64,000 bases of DNA from CAVYWD01 sp963772225 (GCA_963772225.1 CAVYWD010000004.1:62001-126000), one strand, 5' to 3'; shown: positions 43,162 to 53,326, counted from the stretch's first letter. Made by a program: numbers and translations. The notes: generated by a model not told the origin, from the sequence alone.

Positions 43162-46032
43162 ATGACCAGCCCTCAGGTCTCCGGCGAGGCCGCTCTGTGG
43201 AGCGGCGCCGAATACGAGCTCGGCGCCACCGCGTACCCGGAGCTCGGGCTCGAGCTCGCCCTGGCGAAGCATGAATGGAAGTCGATGAAGGTGAAGGACT
43301 CGCAAGGAAAGGAGGGCGAGCACCCGCGGAGGCGATTGCTGATCGAGGTCGCGGGCACCGCCGAGAACGCGCCGGACGTGCTCTCGTGCGCCGTTCTATG
43401 CAGGCACGTCGAGCGAACGATCATGGGGGCCAAGGACCTCGCGGCAGCGCCCCACGACGCGGGCAACTTCGAGCTGAAGAAGGGCTCGGATGGCCGGCGC
43501 AAGCTCGAGGCGGACATCGACGTCCTCGAGGCGGGATTGGTCGGCGTGGGCAAGCTGCAGCTCATCATCAAGCCGGATTTCCCGCACGCGGGAGCGATCG
43601 CGCTGAAGGAGACGATCGATTTCGATTGCGCCGTCGATCTCAAGCTCGACGGGCTCGCACTGGGGGCGACGGCGGAGATCGGCGACGCTGCCCAGCTCAA
43701 GCCCGTCATTGCCAAAGAGCTGACCGAGCTCTCGGGCTTCGAGCTGCTGGCCAAAATTGCAAGAAAGCGCGGCCCGGGGGTGAGCCCATCCGAAGTGGAG
43801 GACTTTCGCTGGCCATCCCGCTCCGAGACCAGGGACAGCCTGGGCGCGCGCCGCTGGCGGGTGGGAACCGCCTATTCGGGACCCGACGACGATGAGCAGG
43901 GCTTTTGCCATCTCACCTGTATGGAGGCGGACCAGAAGGGTGACTACGAGTGCGAGCTGTCGCTCGAGGCCTCGCTGGACGCGGGGGCGCGCTCCGTCGC
44001 CCTGTGGAGCCGCGCCTTTAAGCTTCGCCGCCCGGTGCTCGAGCGCTTCGAAGTGAAGACCGAGGAGCTCGAGCCCGGGAGCCGGCAGATGCACGAGGCC
44101 GTCGACGAGGGCGCTCCGCCGACGGCGCGGAAGAAGGTCCGAGTCAGCGGGAAGATCGCCGGGTGGAAGCCAGAGGGCCTGGGCTGGGCGGTGCGGGTGA
44201 CGCTGTGGGGCGCCCGGGCCGACGAGTCGGTCGACGTGCACCCCTTGGCGGGCAAGAAGGTCGCATCGAACGCCGGACCCGCGCCGGCCCGCCTCCTCGC
44301 GGAGCCCCTTGGCAAGCCCATATCGGTTCGCCTCGGGCCGGGCGGAACATTTGAGGAGAGCACCTCGCTGTGGAAGCTTTCCGCGCCCGAGCGCGAGAGC
44401 AAGGCCAGCGATCACTTTGCGACGCTGAGCATCGACGCGAATGTCGCGAGCAGCGCCGCGCCTGTTCCTGTCACCGAGGTCGCGTCGGTGGACTCGGGCA
44501 AGTTCGCGCTCGTAGACCCCGACGAGCTCTTGGAGCAGGCCGACTCCAAGCCCCGCAGCCGCTCGGGGATAACCGAGGTCTGCTCCGAGCTCGGGAAGCC
44601 GCGCCCGTGGATCTCCTGCGTGCCGCACATCGCGGCGATCCACCCCAAGGTCCGCGGCGAGACGCTCTGCTTCGAAATTCACCTCACGGGCAAGGCCCAA
44701 TATTGGCAGAAGCAAAGCTTGCAGGCGGCCGTCTTCCTGGACTCGCCTGCCGATGCGAGCGGGTCACAGCCTCCGCTCCTCGACTTGCCGCTGGTTGCAC
44801 CCAAAGACCGGCCGCACGTGCGCGAGGCCAGCGTCAAGATGTCGGACCCGAAGATCCTCGGCAAGACCATTCGGGTCGTCGTTCAAAAAGGCGGCGATGA
44901 GCCACAGAGCCTCGAGCTCCGGTATCGATGCGCGCCCGCGCTCGAGCACGTTCACAGACACGAGCGCGAGGACGGATCCTGGCGGGTGTCGTGCGGAACC
45001 AACTTCTTCCCGACCCACGTGGACCCCAATGTCACCACGCGCGAGACCGCCCGGTTTCAATTCTATGAGGAGATGCTCGACGCCTCCAATGCGCCGCACG
45101 CGGTCGCGCTCGGCTATTGCGGATTTCAATACGACATCAAGAGTGGCCACGAGGGCCTCGTCTCCTCGGCGGGACTGCTCGCCGCGCGAGTCGGGAGGCC
45201 GGGGGTCATTCGGAACGCTCCCGGGAAGATCGTCTTGCGCGCAGAGGTCGCGGGCGCGGGCGGACGGGCGCTGGGGCTGCCGGTGACGGCCAGCGAGGTC
45301 CTGATCGGCGGAAAGCCGCGCAAGCTCTCGTGCATTCTCCGCTTCGGCAGGTGCGTCTCGCGTCAATTCAAATGGCGGCTGAGGGAGGTCGCCGGGGAGC
45401 TGGCGGCGGTCGTCCCGGACGGACCGGGCCGCGACGACGTCGCTGACTATTTGATGGTCGCAATGGCCTTGGAGACGTATGCGTCGTTCTTGCCGGACGT
45501 CGAAAGCCAAACGCCCACCAAGGCGCTCGGCCTGGCCCAGTTCGTCGTCAGCGATGACAAGAAGATCGCCCAGTTGGCTGGCGAGGGCAAAATCGACGAG
45601 CTGAAGAAGGCCGGCTTCTCGACGGAGGACTCGCGGCGCGCCGCCTACCGGGTGGAGCTGGCCAGGATGACGGCGGTCCAGCAGCTCGAGCAAGTGAAGA
45701 ACTATTTCATGCCGCTGGTCAAAGAATACCGGCCCATGGACCTGGAGGGCTACTACCTGTGCGTCTTCTACCCGAAAGCCAATCAATGGCCCCCGGGAAC
45801 AGTCGTCGGCGACCTCAATGCCGCGCCGAAATCTAGGCTCAGAATGACCGCCGAGCAAAACAGGAGCCACTGCGACGCTGCGACGGGGAAGCTCACTCGC
45901 GAGAGCGTCGCTGCCAACGTGCGGGTGTGGGCCGCCAAGGGTAAGAGCTGGGAGGCGGACATCGACGACGACGACGTCAAAGAGCATCCTGAGGCAAAGC
46001 AGGGGCAGATGAGCCGGATGCGCCTGCCTTGA
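43162..46032 (+). CDS. Large protein with C-terminal lysozyme/transglycosylase-like domain (candidate T6SS effector)
   Basis: The 956-residue protein lacks a signal peptide. Residues 1-~690 are beta-rich and unrecognised. From ~755 the sequence fits a lysozyme-like fold: DYLMVAMALETYASFLP with the likely catalytic Glu771, then TPTKALGLAQFVVS (the G-L-x-Q-F loop), and YRVELARMTAVQQLEQVKNY followed by DLEGYYLCVFYP, a pattern shared by phage-type transglycosylases. Cleavage of the glycan strand of peptidoglycan is the inferred activity. It starts at ATG 43162 after AGGAGG, 28 bases after the giant protein and 106 bases before vgrG, so it is probably delivered by this VgrG. Confidence 0.62.
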   Translation: MTSPQVSGEAALWSGAEYELGATAYPELGLELALAKHEWKSMKVKDSQGKEGEHPRRRLLIEVAGTAENAPDVLSCAVLCRHVERTIMGAKDLAAAPHDAGNFELKKGSDGRRKLEADIDVLEAGLVGVGKLQLIIKPDFPHAGAIALKETIDFDCAVDLKLDGLALGATAEIGDAAQLKPVIAKELTELSGFELLAKIARKRGPGVSPSEVEDFRWPSRSETRDSLGARRWRVGTAYSGPDDDEQGFCHLTCMEADQKGDYECELSLEASLDAGARSVALWSRAFKLRRPVLERFEVKTEELEPGSRQMHEAVDEGAPPTARKKVRVSGKIAGWKPEGLGWAVRVTLWGARADESVDVHPLAGKKVASNAGPAPARLLAEPLGKPISVRLGPGGTFEESTSLWKLSAPERESKASDHFATLSIDANVASSAAPVPVTEVASVDSGKFALVDPDELLEQADSKPRSRSGITEVCSELGKPRPWISCVPHIAAIHPKVRGETLCFEIHLTGKAQYWQKQSLQAAVFLDSPADASGSQPPLLDLPLVAPKDRPHVREASVKMSDPKILGKTIRVVVQKGGDEPQSLELRYRCAPALEHVHRHEREDGSWRVSCGTNFFPTHVDPNVTTRETARFQFYEEMLDASNAPHAVALGYCGFQYDIKSGHEGLVSSAGLLAARVGRPGVIRNAPGKIVLRAEVAGAGGRALGLPVTASEVLIGGKPRKLSCILRFGRCVSRQFKWRLREVAGELAAVVPDGPGRDDVADYLMVAMALETYASFLPDVESQTPTKALGLAQFVVSDDKKIAQLAGEGKIDELKKAGFSTEDSRRAAYRVELARMTAVQQLEQVKNYFMPLVKEYRPMDLEGYYLCVFYPKANQWPPGTVVGDLNAAPKSRLRMTAEQNRSHCDAATGKLTRESVAANVRVWAAKGKSWEADIDDDDVKEHPEAKQGQMSRMRLP

Positions 46033-46138
46033 TCTGAGCAGGTGCCGCGGCTCGTTGGCGCTTGCGTCGAAGGGGCGCGGCTGATAGTGAATTGAGCTAC
46101 ACAGAACACCGCGGTTTCGGCGCGTGCGTGGAGGGCTC

Positions 46139-48343
46139 ATGGCGTCCAACGACGAGCAGCTGCTCGATAAGGTGCAGTACCGCTTCCAGGGGCCGGGGTC
46201 GTGGCGCGTGCGGCGCTTCGAGCTCACCGAGGAAATCGACGCGCCCTACGACTGCAGCGTCGACCTGGTGAGCGAGGACGACCAGGGCGACCCGGCCAAG
46301 CTTTTCGGGGCCTGCTGCACCCTGGAAATCGCCCGAGGGAGCCTGAAGCGCCGCCTCAACGGCGTCGTCCTCAGCGTCGTCCACCAGGGCACCATGGCCG
46401 GGCACGTCGGTGCCCGGATCAAGATGGGGCCGGCGCTCCAGCTCGCCTCTTACGGCGAAAGCACGCGCATCTTCAAGACGGGAATGACGGCGCCGAAGAT
46501 CATCGAATCGGTGCTGGACGACCCCGCGCGCCGCTACCACCGGAAGTGCAATTCCCAGCTGACGGAGCAGGCGGTGCCGCGCGAGGTCTGCGTCCAATAT
46601 CGCGAGACCAACCTCCAATTCGTGCGCCGGCTGATGCAGGAGGAGGGCATCTCGTTCTATTTCGATCAGTCCGGCGAGGACGAGGTGCTGGTGTTGGTCG
46701 ACAGCAATGACTCCTTTCCAGATTGCAAGACGCTGGACGGCAAGCCGGTGCCCATCGCGGCGTTCGGGGCGGTCGCGGGGCACCTGGAGACGCTGGCGTC
46801 ATTCGAGTCGGTGATGGAGCTGGGGCCGACGAAAGTTTCGGTGCTGCAGCAGGACTGGACCCGGCCGGCCACGCCTTTCACGGCCATGTCCCAGGCGAAA
46901 GGGGACCCGCCGGCGTGGGAGGTCTACGAGCCGGGCGAGCGGCCGGTGCCGCTGAGCGGGTACGACTCCGGGAAGGAGAATTACACGCGCGAGCATTTGA
47001 AGGACGCGGCGCAGCTTCGGCTGGAGGGGCTCCAGGCGCGGCTGGCCTTGCGCCGCGGGTCGAGCAACGTCACGGGGCTGACGGCCGGCATGAACTTCGA
47101 GGTGCGCGGGCACCCGACGGGCTCGGAGAACCAGAAGTACCTGGTGCTCAGCGCGCAGCATATCGGCGTTTCCGAGGAGGACGCGGTCTCCGGCGAGCCG
47201 GGGGTTCTCACCGAACGCGAGGGCTACCGGAACTGGATCACGTGCATTCCGACGAGCATTCCTTACCGGCCGGCGAGCGTGCGGCGGCCGGTGGTGCAGG
47301 GCATCGTGGCGGCGACGGTGGTGGGCCCGGACAGCGAGGAGGTGGAGCCCGACGTCCATGGCCGCGTCATGGTGCTCTTCCATTGGGACCGCGAAAGGCG
47401 GAGCAGCGCCGAGAGCCCGTGCTGGGTGCGGGTGGCGCAGTCGTGGGCGGGCAGGGGCTTCGGCACGCTCTTCATTCCGCGCATCGGCATGGAGGTCGCG
47501 GTGCAGTTTGTGGAGGGGAACCCCGACTGGCCCATCATCGTGGGCTGCTTGTACAACGGCGACAATCCGCCGCCGTACATGCTGCCGAAGCAGAAGACCA
47601 AGAGCGGAATTCGGACGCGAAGCTCCCGCGGCGGCGGCGGGGCGAACGAGCTGCGGTTCGAGGACAAGAAGACCGAGGAGGAGATCTATCTCCACGCCCA
47701 GAAGGACTTGAACGAGGTGGTGGAGCACGACCGGGACGCGAAAATCCATCATGACGACCACACGGCCGTCGACAAGATGCAGACCCTCACCGTGGGGAAG
47801 GACCGCGAGAAGACGGTCGAGGGGAATGAGACCATCGAGGTCAAGCTCGAGCGCAAGACGACGGTGACGAAGAAGGTCACGGAGACGTTCCAGGACGAGC
47901 ACGAGCGGAGCGTGAAAGGGCCCCAGAAGTTCACTCTCGAAAAGGACAAAATCGAGCACATCAAGGCAGGTTACGAGCTCACCACCGACAAGAAATTCAA
48001 TCTGACGCAGGGCGGGACGTCGCTCACGTTCGCCGATTCGAAAGTTTCGCTGGACGCCGCAGGGGCGATTCACGTGAAGCGCGGGCCTGCGGAGGTGAGC
48101 ATCGACGACAGCGGCAAGGTGGTTGTCAGCACGCCCCAGGGCATCAGCCTTCAGTGCGGCAGCAACAAGCTCGAGCTGCTCCCCAGCGGAATCGAAATCA
48201 ATGGAATGAAGATCGCTTGCACCGCGGGACCGGCCACCCTCGAGCTCGGCCCTGCGGGCGCGAAGATGTCGGGTCCCATGACCACGGTCGAGGGCACCGC
48301 CACGTGCAGCGTCAAGGGATTGATGGTGAACGTCAACTCTTAA
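46139..48343 (+). CDS. vgrG: Type VI secretion spike protein VgrG
   Basis: The 734-residue protein forms the trimeric puncturing spike at the tip of the T6SS tube. The gp27-like base is at ~1-380 (RVRRFELTEEIDAPYDCSVD; YRETNLQFVRRLMQEEGISF), the gp5-like OB fold at ~400-480 (DVHGRVMVLFHWDRE; CWVRVAQSWAGRGFG; PRIGMEVAVQFVEG), then a beta-helical needle rich in Thr/Lys/Glu repeats (GKDREKTVEGNETIEVKLER) to the end. It has the normal length with no extra effector domain. Start ATG 46139 has GGAGGG directly upstream and is preferred over GTG 46124. No tss structural genes are in the window, so this is an orphan vgrG that must use machinery elsewhere. Confidence 0.95.
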   Translation: MASNDEQLLDKVQYRFQGPGSWRVRRFELTEEIDAPYDCSVDLVSEDDQGDPAKLFGACCTLEIARGSLKRRLNGVVLSVVHQGTMAGHVGARIKMGPALQLASYGESTRIFKTGMTAPKIIESVLDDPARRYHRKCNSQLTEQAVPREVCVQYRETNLQFVRRLMQEEGISFYFDQSGEDEVLVLVDSNDSFPDCKTLDGKPVPIAAFGAVAGHLETLASFESVMELGPTKVSVLQQDWTRPATPFTAMSQAKGDPPAWEVYEPGERPVPLSGYDSGKENYTREHLKDAAQLRLEGLQARLALRRGSSNVTGLTAGMNFEVRGHPTGSENQKYLVLSAQHIGVSEEDAVSGEPGVLTEREGYRNWITCIPTSIPYRPASVRRPVVQGIVAATVVGPDSEEVEPDVHGRVMVLFHWDRERRSSAESPCWVRVAQSWAGRGFGTLFIPRIGMEVAVQFVEGNPDWPIIVGCLYNGDNPPPYMLPKQKTKSGIRTRSSRGGGGANELRFEDKKTEEEIYLHAQKDLNEVVEHDRDAKIHHDDHTAVDKMQTLTVGKDREKTVEGNETIEVKLERKTTVTKKVTETFQDEHERSVKGPQKFTLEKDKIEHIKAGYELTTDKKFNLTQGGTSLTFADSKVSLDAAGAIHVKRGPAEVSIDDSGKVVVSTPQGISLQCGSNKLELLPSGIEINGMKIACTAGPATLELGPAGAKMSGPMTTVEGTATCSVKGLMVNVNS

Positions 48344-48355
48344 GGGGTGGCGGAC

Positions 48356-49678
48356 ATGCCAACAGCCTCTCAAGCCATCCAGCGACGCCTGGACCTGCTG
48401 CAGGACCAGTGGACGCTATTCGCCACGGACCCGAAAGCGCGCCTGCTCCGCTGGGTCGTCGCGCCGGATGAGGTGAGCCTCGTCCAGGCATTTTGGGACA
48501 AGGAAAGCGACGAGCGCGCCGCGGAGACGCCGGATCTACTTCTGAGGCTGCGGAGTAGATTTGAAGATCCAGAGGGGCACGGGTTGTTGCTTCGCGCCGA
48601 ATTCCTGGAAATGCTGGACAAGGCGGAAAAGGCGCTGGCGGAGGAGGGACCCCGGACCCGCTGGACCTGCCCCTCCCCGGTCTCGGGCGCGAGCGATTTG
48701 CAGGCGCTCGTCGCCGCGCTGGAGGCGTTTCGAGCCGCGCATGCTCCCAAAGGAGGCGTGGTTGGCGTATGGCTCGACCCCGAAGCGGTTGGCGATGAAG
48801 GGCTGTATGCGCTCTGGTTGCAGCAGCTCGTGAAGGCGGCTCCCGGCGGTTGTCGCTTTGCCGTCCTCGATGACCGCGCTCGGCCGGCGCTGGAGGGGCT
48901 GGAAGGCGCTGACCCGGAACAGGTGCACAGCGCCGTGGCCGACCTCGATATGTCGGCGGCGCAGGAGGAGATCTCGCGTCAGGGTGGGGACCTCGAAACT
49001 CCCGGTGGGCAATTCCGACACCTCTTCGTCCGGATGAGCAACGCGGCGAAGGAGCAGGACGTGGAGGGGGCGGTGGCGCTGGCCGACCGCGCCGTCGCGA
49101 TCGCGGAAGAGCAGAAATGGCACGCGCTCGCGGCGGCGGCGCATATGGCCGCGGGAGGCGTGCTCGCCACCGGCCAGCCGCAAGGCGCGCGAGCGCGCTA
49201 TGGGCTGGCCGAAGGCTTGGCGATCAGAGCCGAGGAGGAGGGCGACGCGCAGAGCAGGCGCGTGCGCCTGGCCGCTCGATTGGCCAGCGGTGCGGTGCTG
49301 ATCTCGACGGGCGAGCTGGCCGAGGCTGCAGCGTGGTATCGCGAGACGGTACCGGTCGCGGAGGCCGTGGAGGACGCTCGGTCGGTCCTCGACTGCTGGA
49401 GGCTCGCCTCGTATTGCTACGAGCAGAGCGGCGCAGTCAGGGAAGCGTGGGAAACGGGGCTCGCGGGCTTCGAGGTCGGGCGAAAGCTCGATTTGGAGGC
49501 AAGAAAGGCCTCGACCCTGCCCTACCTCGCGGAGGGGCTGATGCGCATGACAACCCGGCGGCCGATGCGCGACCAGGCGCAAGGAATGGAAGAGCTCATC
49601 GTCGCAACCTTGGGCCGCGATTGGCGGCCGGCAGCCGCATCGGCGCAGCAGCCGGTCGCGGGCGCGAGGGGGCGATAG
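48356..49678 (+). CDS. Helical-repeat (TPR-like) protein between VgrG and PAAR-Rhs, candidate adaptor
   Basis: The 440-residue cytoplasmic protein has an N-terminal region (TASQAIQRRLDLLQDQWTLF; RLLRWVVAPDEVSLVQAFWD) typical of a family found next to vgrG and PAAR genes in myxobacteria, and a C-terminal half of paired helices (AVALADRAVAIAEEQKWHAL; GELAEAAAWYRETVPVAEAV; LASYCYEQSGAVREAWETG) that read as TPR-like repeats. Its tight position, 12 bases after vgrG and directly abutting the PAAR-Rhs start, suggests it loads the Rhs protein onto the spike, like DUF4123 or EagR chaperones in other systems. This role is inferred from position and fold. Confidence 0.65.
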   Translation: MPTASQAIQRRLDLLQDQWTLFATDPKARLLRWVVAPDEVSLVQAFWDKESDERAAETPDLLLRLRSRFEDPEGHGLLLRAEFLEMLDKAEKALAEEGPRTRWTCPSPVSGASDLQALVAALEAFRAAHAPKGGVVGVWLDPEAVGDEGLYALWLQQLVKAAPGGCRFAVLDDRARPALEGLEGADPEQVHSAVADLDMSAAQEEISRQGGDLETPGGQFRHLFVRMSNAAKEQDVEGAVALADRAVAIAEEQKWHALAAAAHMAAGGVLATGQPQGARARYGLAEGLAIRAEEEGDAQSRRVRLAARLASGAVLISTGELAEAAAWYRETVPVAEAVEDARSVLDCWRLASYCYEQSGAVREAWETGLAGFEVGRKLDLEARKASTLPYLAEGLMRMTTRRPMRDQAQGMEELIVATLGRDWRPAAASAQQPVAGARGR

Positions 49679-52600
49679 ATGCTCGCGCTCAAGCACTTCG
49701 ACCCGATCATCGGCGTGGACGTCCACATCGTCCAGCCGCCGGGGCCGGTGCCCCCGGTGCCGATTCCGCACCCGCATGTGGCGATGGTGTTCGACCCTTC
49801 GGACTACCTGCCGTTCATCGGAGCCACGGTCAAAGTCAATGGAATGATCGCCGCCAAGGCGGGGACGTCCGGGCAGGCCGCGCCGCCGCACATTCCAATG
49901 GGCGGGGTGTTCGTCAAGCCGCCGACGAACGAGAGCCAGGTATTCATGGGGAGCGCCACGGTGCTCGCCGACGGCAAACCGATGTCCTTCATGGGCGTGC
50001 CGGTGCTCACGTGCCAGGACATTGGAATGCCGGCGCCGCCTCGCAAGGGCAAGACGCCGCCGAAGACGTTGATGCTCCCGGTGGGGGTGGCGCTGTCCAT
50101 CCCGAGCGGCCCGCCGGTCATGGTGGGCGGCCCCCCGACGATCGACATGATGGGGCTGGCGCTCTCGGCGGCGAAGCTCGCCGCGGGGCCGGCGCTCGGG
50201 CTCCTGAGAAAGGCGGCGAACAAGAGCAAGCGGCTTGCGCGGGTGATCAAGGCTGCCTCCGACCGGGCCCACAAGGCCGCGGAAAAGGCGATGGCGAAGC
50301 TGGGCGTCGGAGACAAGGCGCGCAACGCGGTTCATCGAAAGATCTGCAGCCTGACCGGTCACCCGGTCGATGTGGCCACGGGAAAGGTGCTGACCGAGGC
50401 GGTGGACTTCGAGATTCCGGGGCCGATTCCGTTTCGGTGGGAGCGGGTCTGGTACAGCACGTCGACGCGCCCGGGGCCGCTGGGCCATGGGTGGCATCAC
50501 CCGTATGATCTGGCGCTCATCGAGACGGTGGGCGCGGTCGCGGTGCGCATGCCCGACGGGCGCGCGACGGCCTTTCCGCCAGTGGCCGAAGGCGGGGAGA
50601 GCTACGACCGGAAGGAAAAGCTCACGCTCCTGCGCGACAAGCGCGGGTACGCGCTGCGCGATGCGGAGGGAATGATCTTCCGGTTCGCGCCGGGCATGCC
50701 GGAACAGCCCTGCCGGCTGCAGAGCGTGGAGTATGGAAGCGGGAATCGAATCGCGCTGGCGTACGACGAGAAAGGTCGGCTCAGTGCGGTGACAGACTCC
50801 GGCGGGCGGCGATTTGATTTCGTCAGCGACGCGTCCGATCGAATCGCGTCCATCGACGGCCCGGACCCGAGCGCGCCGGCGGCGCGGATGACGCTGGTGC
50901 GCTACCGCTACGATACGGCCGGGAACCTGGCCGTGGTCCAGGACGCGCTGGGCCAGCAGGCGACCTTCGAATATCGAGGGCACCTGCTGGTGAGGGAGAC
51001 GAATCGCAATGGGCTGTCGTTCTATTTCAAGTACGACGGGGTCGACGAGAAGGCGCGGTGCATTCGCACCTGGGGCGATGGCGGCATCTACGACCACAAG
51101 CTGAGTTACCACGTCGAAGCGCAGGTCACGACGGTCGAGGACTCGCTCGGGCACAAGACGATTCACCACCATCAGGACGGCGTGGTCTTCAAGACCGTCG
51201 ACGCGCTCGGGAATACAAGCCTGACCGAGCGCACGAGCTCCATGGAGGTGGCGAGCGAGACGAATGCCCTGGGGCTGAGGTCGGCGCACGAGTACGACGA
51301 CCGGGGGAACGAGGTCGCCCGAACCGAGTACGACGGCACGGTGACGCGCTTTGCGTATCAGGGCGACCGACTGGTGGAGGTGACCGACGCTGTCGGCGGG
51401 AAGTGGTGCATTGAGTACGATCGCCGAGGGCAAATTGCCAAGCGCACGAATCCGCTCGGCCAGTCCACGCGGTACTTCTACGACGAGCGCTTCCTGATCG
51501 GCGTGGCGGACACAGCGAACAACGGAACGACGCTGAAGTACGACGCGGCCGGCAATCTCGCGGAGGCGATCGCTCCGGACGGGACGAAGAATGAATGGGA
51601 GTACGACGGGCTGGGACGGCCGGTTTGCGAGATAGACGCGAAGGGCAATGTTCGCCTGAAGAAGTATGACGCGCTTGGGAGGGTGGTGCAGATTTCGGAG
51701 CCGGACGGGAATGTGCGGCAGCTGGAGTACGACCGGGAAGGCAACGTGGCGCGGGCCAAGGACCGGCACCGGGACGTGCGCTTTCGGTACCAGGGGATGA
51801 ACAAGCTCGCGTCCCGAGAGGAGGCTGGGACGACGGTCAAGCTCCACTACGACACGGAGGAGCGACTCGTCGGGATTCAGAACGAGCACGGCTTCGTCTA
51901 TCGCTTCGAGCTTGGGCCGACGGGAGACGTGGACGTCGAGACGGGTTTCGACGGCCTGCGGAGGGAGTTCAAGCGGGACGCGCTGGGACAGGTCGTGGAG
52001 ATGCTGCGGCCCGACGGCCGAGTGACGAAGTATGTGTACGACGCGGCCGGGCGAGTGCTGGTGGCCGCGCAGCCCGACGCGAGCAGCCATTGGTTCAAGT
52101 ATCGGCCCGACGGCGAGCTGGTGGAGGCGATGAACGGCGTCGTCACCGTGAAGCTCGAGCGGGACGCGCTTGGCCGGGTGGTCAGGGAGCAGCAGGGCGA
52201 GCACTGGGTTGAGATGGAGTACGGGCCGACGGGCCCGCGGGTGAGAATGAGGTCGTCGCTCGGTGCCGAGCAGGAGATCGAGCGCAACGAGATGGGCGAC
52301 GTGGTTGGCATCCGGGCGGGGCGATTCGCGGCGAGCTTCCAGCGCGATGAGCTGGGTTTGGAAATGCACCGGGAGGTGAGCCTGACGGCGGGTGAGGCGC
52401 TCGCGGGTGGCGAGACGATCGAGGTGAGCTGGAAGCGGGACCGGGTCGGCCGGCCCATCGAGCAGAGGCGGCGCACCCAGGCGGCCGGGGAGACGACGCG
52501 GCGGTATCGGTGGGACGTGGATGACCGGCTGAGGGAGATTCGGCAGAGCGGGGCGAACGGGTTCTGGACGTCGGAGTACGCGCACGATGCCGTGGGGAAT

Positions 52601-53281
52601 TTGCGCGCGGCAAAGCACTCGCACTCCGGGGGCAGCGAGGTCGAGCTGCGCATGCCGGATGCGGTCGGCAATCTGTTTCGCACGGAGGCGCGGACGGACC
52701 GGGAGTACGGGCCGGCGGGGCAGCTGCTGTCGGCCGAGGGGCCGAAGGGCGTCACGCGGTATGAGTATGACGCGGAGGGGAACCTCGCCCGGAAGATGGA
52801 GTCGGATGGGGGCGAATGGGAGTATCAGTGGGATGCGGCGGGAATGCTCCTCAAGGTGGTGCGGCCCGATGGCGGGGTCGTGGAGTTCGGGTATGACGCG
52901 CTTGGGCGGCGGGTGTGGAAGAAGTTTCAGGGGAAGGTGACGCGGTGGATTTGGGATGGGAATGTTCCGCTGCATGAGTGGGTGGAGGAGACGGGGAAGG
53001 CTGGCGAGAAGGCGCGGGCGGCGGCGGTGGCGAAGGGTGAGGCGGGAACGCGGCAGGAGCCGATTACCTGGCTGTTTGAGCCGGAGAGTTTCGCGCCGAT
53101 GGGGAAGGTAGTTGGCGACTCGGCGTATGGCATTGCCACGGATCACCTCGGGACGCCGATCGGGATGTACGACGGCGAAGGGGCGGATGTCTGGACGGCG
53201 GAGCTGGGGAGCCTATGGGCAGGTGCGAAAACTAAGCGGGCAGAAGGAGGCGTGCCCGTTTCGATGGCCGGGGCAGTATGA
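49679..53281 (+). CDS. PAAR-Rhs effector, body (toxin tip separated by a frameshift)
   Basis: The frame encodes 1200 residues. Residues 1-~160 are a PAAR-like tip domain (HFDPIIGVDVHIVQPPGPVP; GSATVLADGKPMSFMG; SGPPVMVGGPPTIDMMG) that caps VgrG. After a basic helical segment, the Rhs part begins near 225 (HPVDVATGKVLTEAVDFEI) and continues as YD repeats that form a hollow shell around the toxin. The core end IATDHLGTPIGMYDGEG is present, but a run of four G at 53206-53209 shifts the frame; with three G the protein would read AELGAYGQVRKLSGQ and join the tip at 53211-53732 as a 1350-residue effector. As written, translation stops at 53281 without the NRFRYYD core end or the toxin. GC-rich codon use resembles vgrG. 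Confidence 0.88.
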   Translation: MLALKHFDPIIGVDVHIVQPPGPVPPVPIPHPHVAMVFDPSDYLPFIGATVKVNGMIAAKAGTSGQAAPPHIPMGGVFVKPPTNESQVFMGSATVLADGKPMSFMGVPVLTCQDIGMPAPPRKGKTPPKTLMLPVGVALSIPSGPPVMVGGPPTIDMMGLALSAAKLAAGPALGLLRKAANKSKRLARVIKAASDRAHKAAEKAMAKLGVGDKARNAVHRKICSLTGHPVDVATGKVLTEAVDFEIPGPIPFRWERVWYSTSTRPGPLGHGWHHPYDLALIETVGAVAVRMPDGRATAFPPVAEGGESYDRKEKLTLLRDKRGYALRDAEGMIFRFAPGMPEQPCRLQSVEYGSGNRIALAYDEKGRLSAVTDSGGRRFDFVSDASDRIASIDGPDPSAPAARMTLVRYRYDTAGNLAVVQDALGQQATFEYRGHLLVRETNRNGLSFYFKYDGVDEKARCIRTWGDGGIYDHKLSYHVEAQVTTVEDSLGHKTIHHHQDGVVFKTVDALGNTSLTERTSSMEVASETNALGLRSAHEYDDRGNEVARTEYDGTVTRFAYQGDRLVEVTDAVGGKWCIEYDRRGQIAKRTNPLGQSTRYFYDERFLIGVADTANNGTTLKYDAAGNLAEAIAPDGTKNEWEYDGLGRPVCEIDAKGNVRLKKYDALGRVVQISEPDGNVRQLEYDREGNVARAKDRHRDVRFRYQGMNKLASREEAGTTVKLHYDTEERLVGIQNEHGFVYRFELGPTGDVDVETGFDGLRREFKRDALGQVVEMLRPDGRVTKYVYDAAGRVLVAAQPDASSHWFKYRPDGELVEAMNGVVTVKLERDALGRVVREQQGEHWVEMEYGPTGPRVRMRSSLGAEQEIERNEMGDVVGIRAGRFAASFQRDELGLEMHREVSLTAGEALAGGETIEVSWKRDRVGRPIEQRRRTQAAGETTRRYRWDVDDRLREIRQSGANGFWTSEYAHDAVGNLRAAKHSHSGGSEVELRMPDAVGNLFRTEARTDREYGPAGQLLSAEGPKGVTRYEYDAEGNLARKMESDGGEWEYQWDAAGMLLKVVRPDGGVVEFGYDALGRRVWKKFQGKVTRWIWDGNVPLHEWVEETGKAGEKARAAAVAKGEAGTRQEPITWLFEPESFAPMGKVVGDSAYGIATDHLGTPIGMYDGEGADVWTAELGSLWAGAKTKRAEGGVPVSMAGAV

Positions 53282-53326
53282 GGACCGGGAGACGGGGCTC
53301 TATTACAATCGGTTTAGGTATTATGA
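51226..53326 (+). repeat. Rhs core segment present twice (copy 1)
   Basis: This stretch of the PAAR-Rhs gene recurs at 54859-56958. From 51341 to ~53166 the offset is a constant 3634 bases with only scattered substitutions; the first ~110 bases are more diverged and contain one indel. After 53326 the copies are unrelated. Confidence 0.93.

Noticed and set aside
48536..53146. A 1536-codon open frame on the minus strand opposite the TPR and Rhs genes
   Set aside because: It is the GC-skew shadow of the Rhs reading frame: Arg/Pro/His/Leu-rich, no motifs, and its near copy appears opposite the duplicated Rhs segment.
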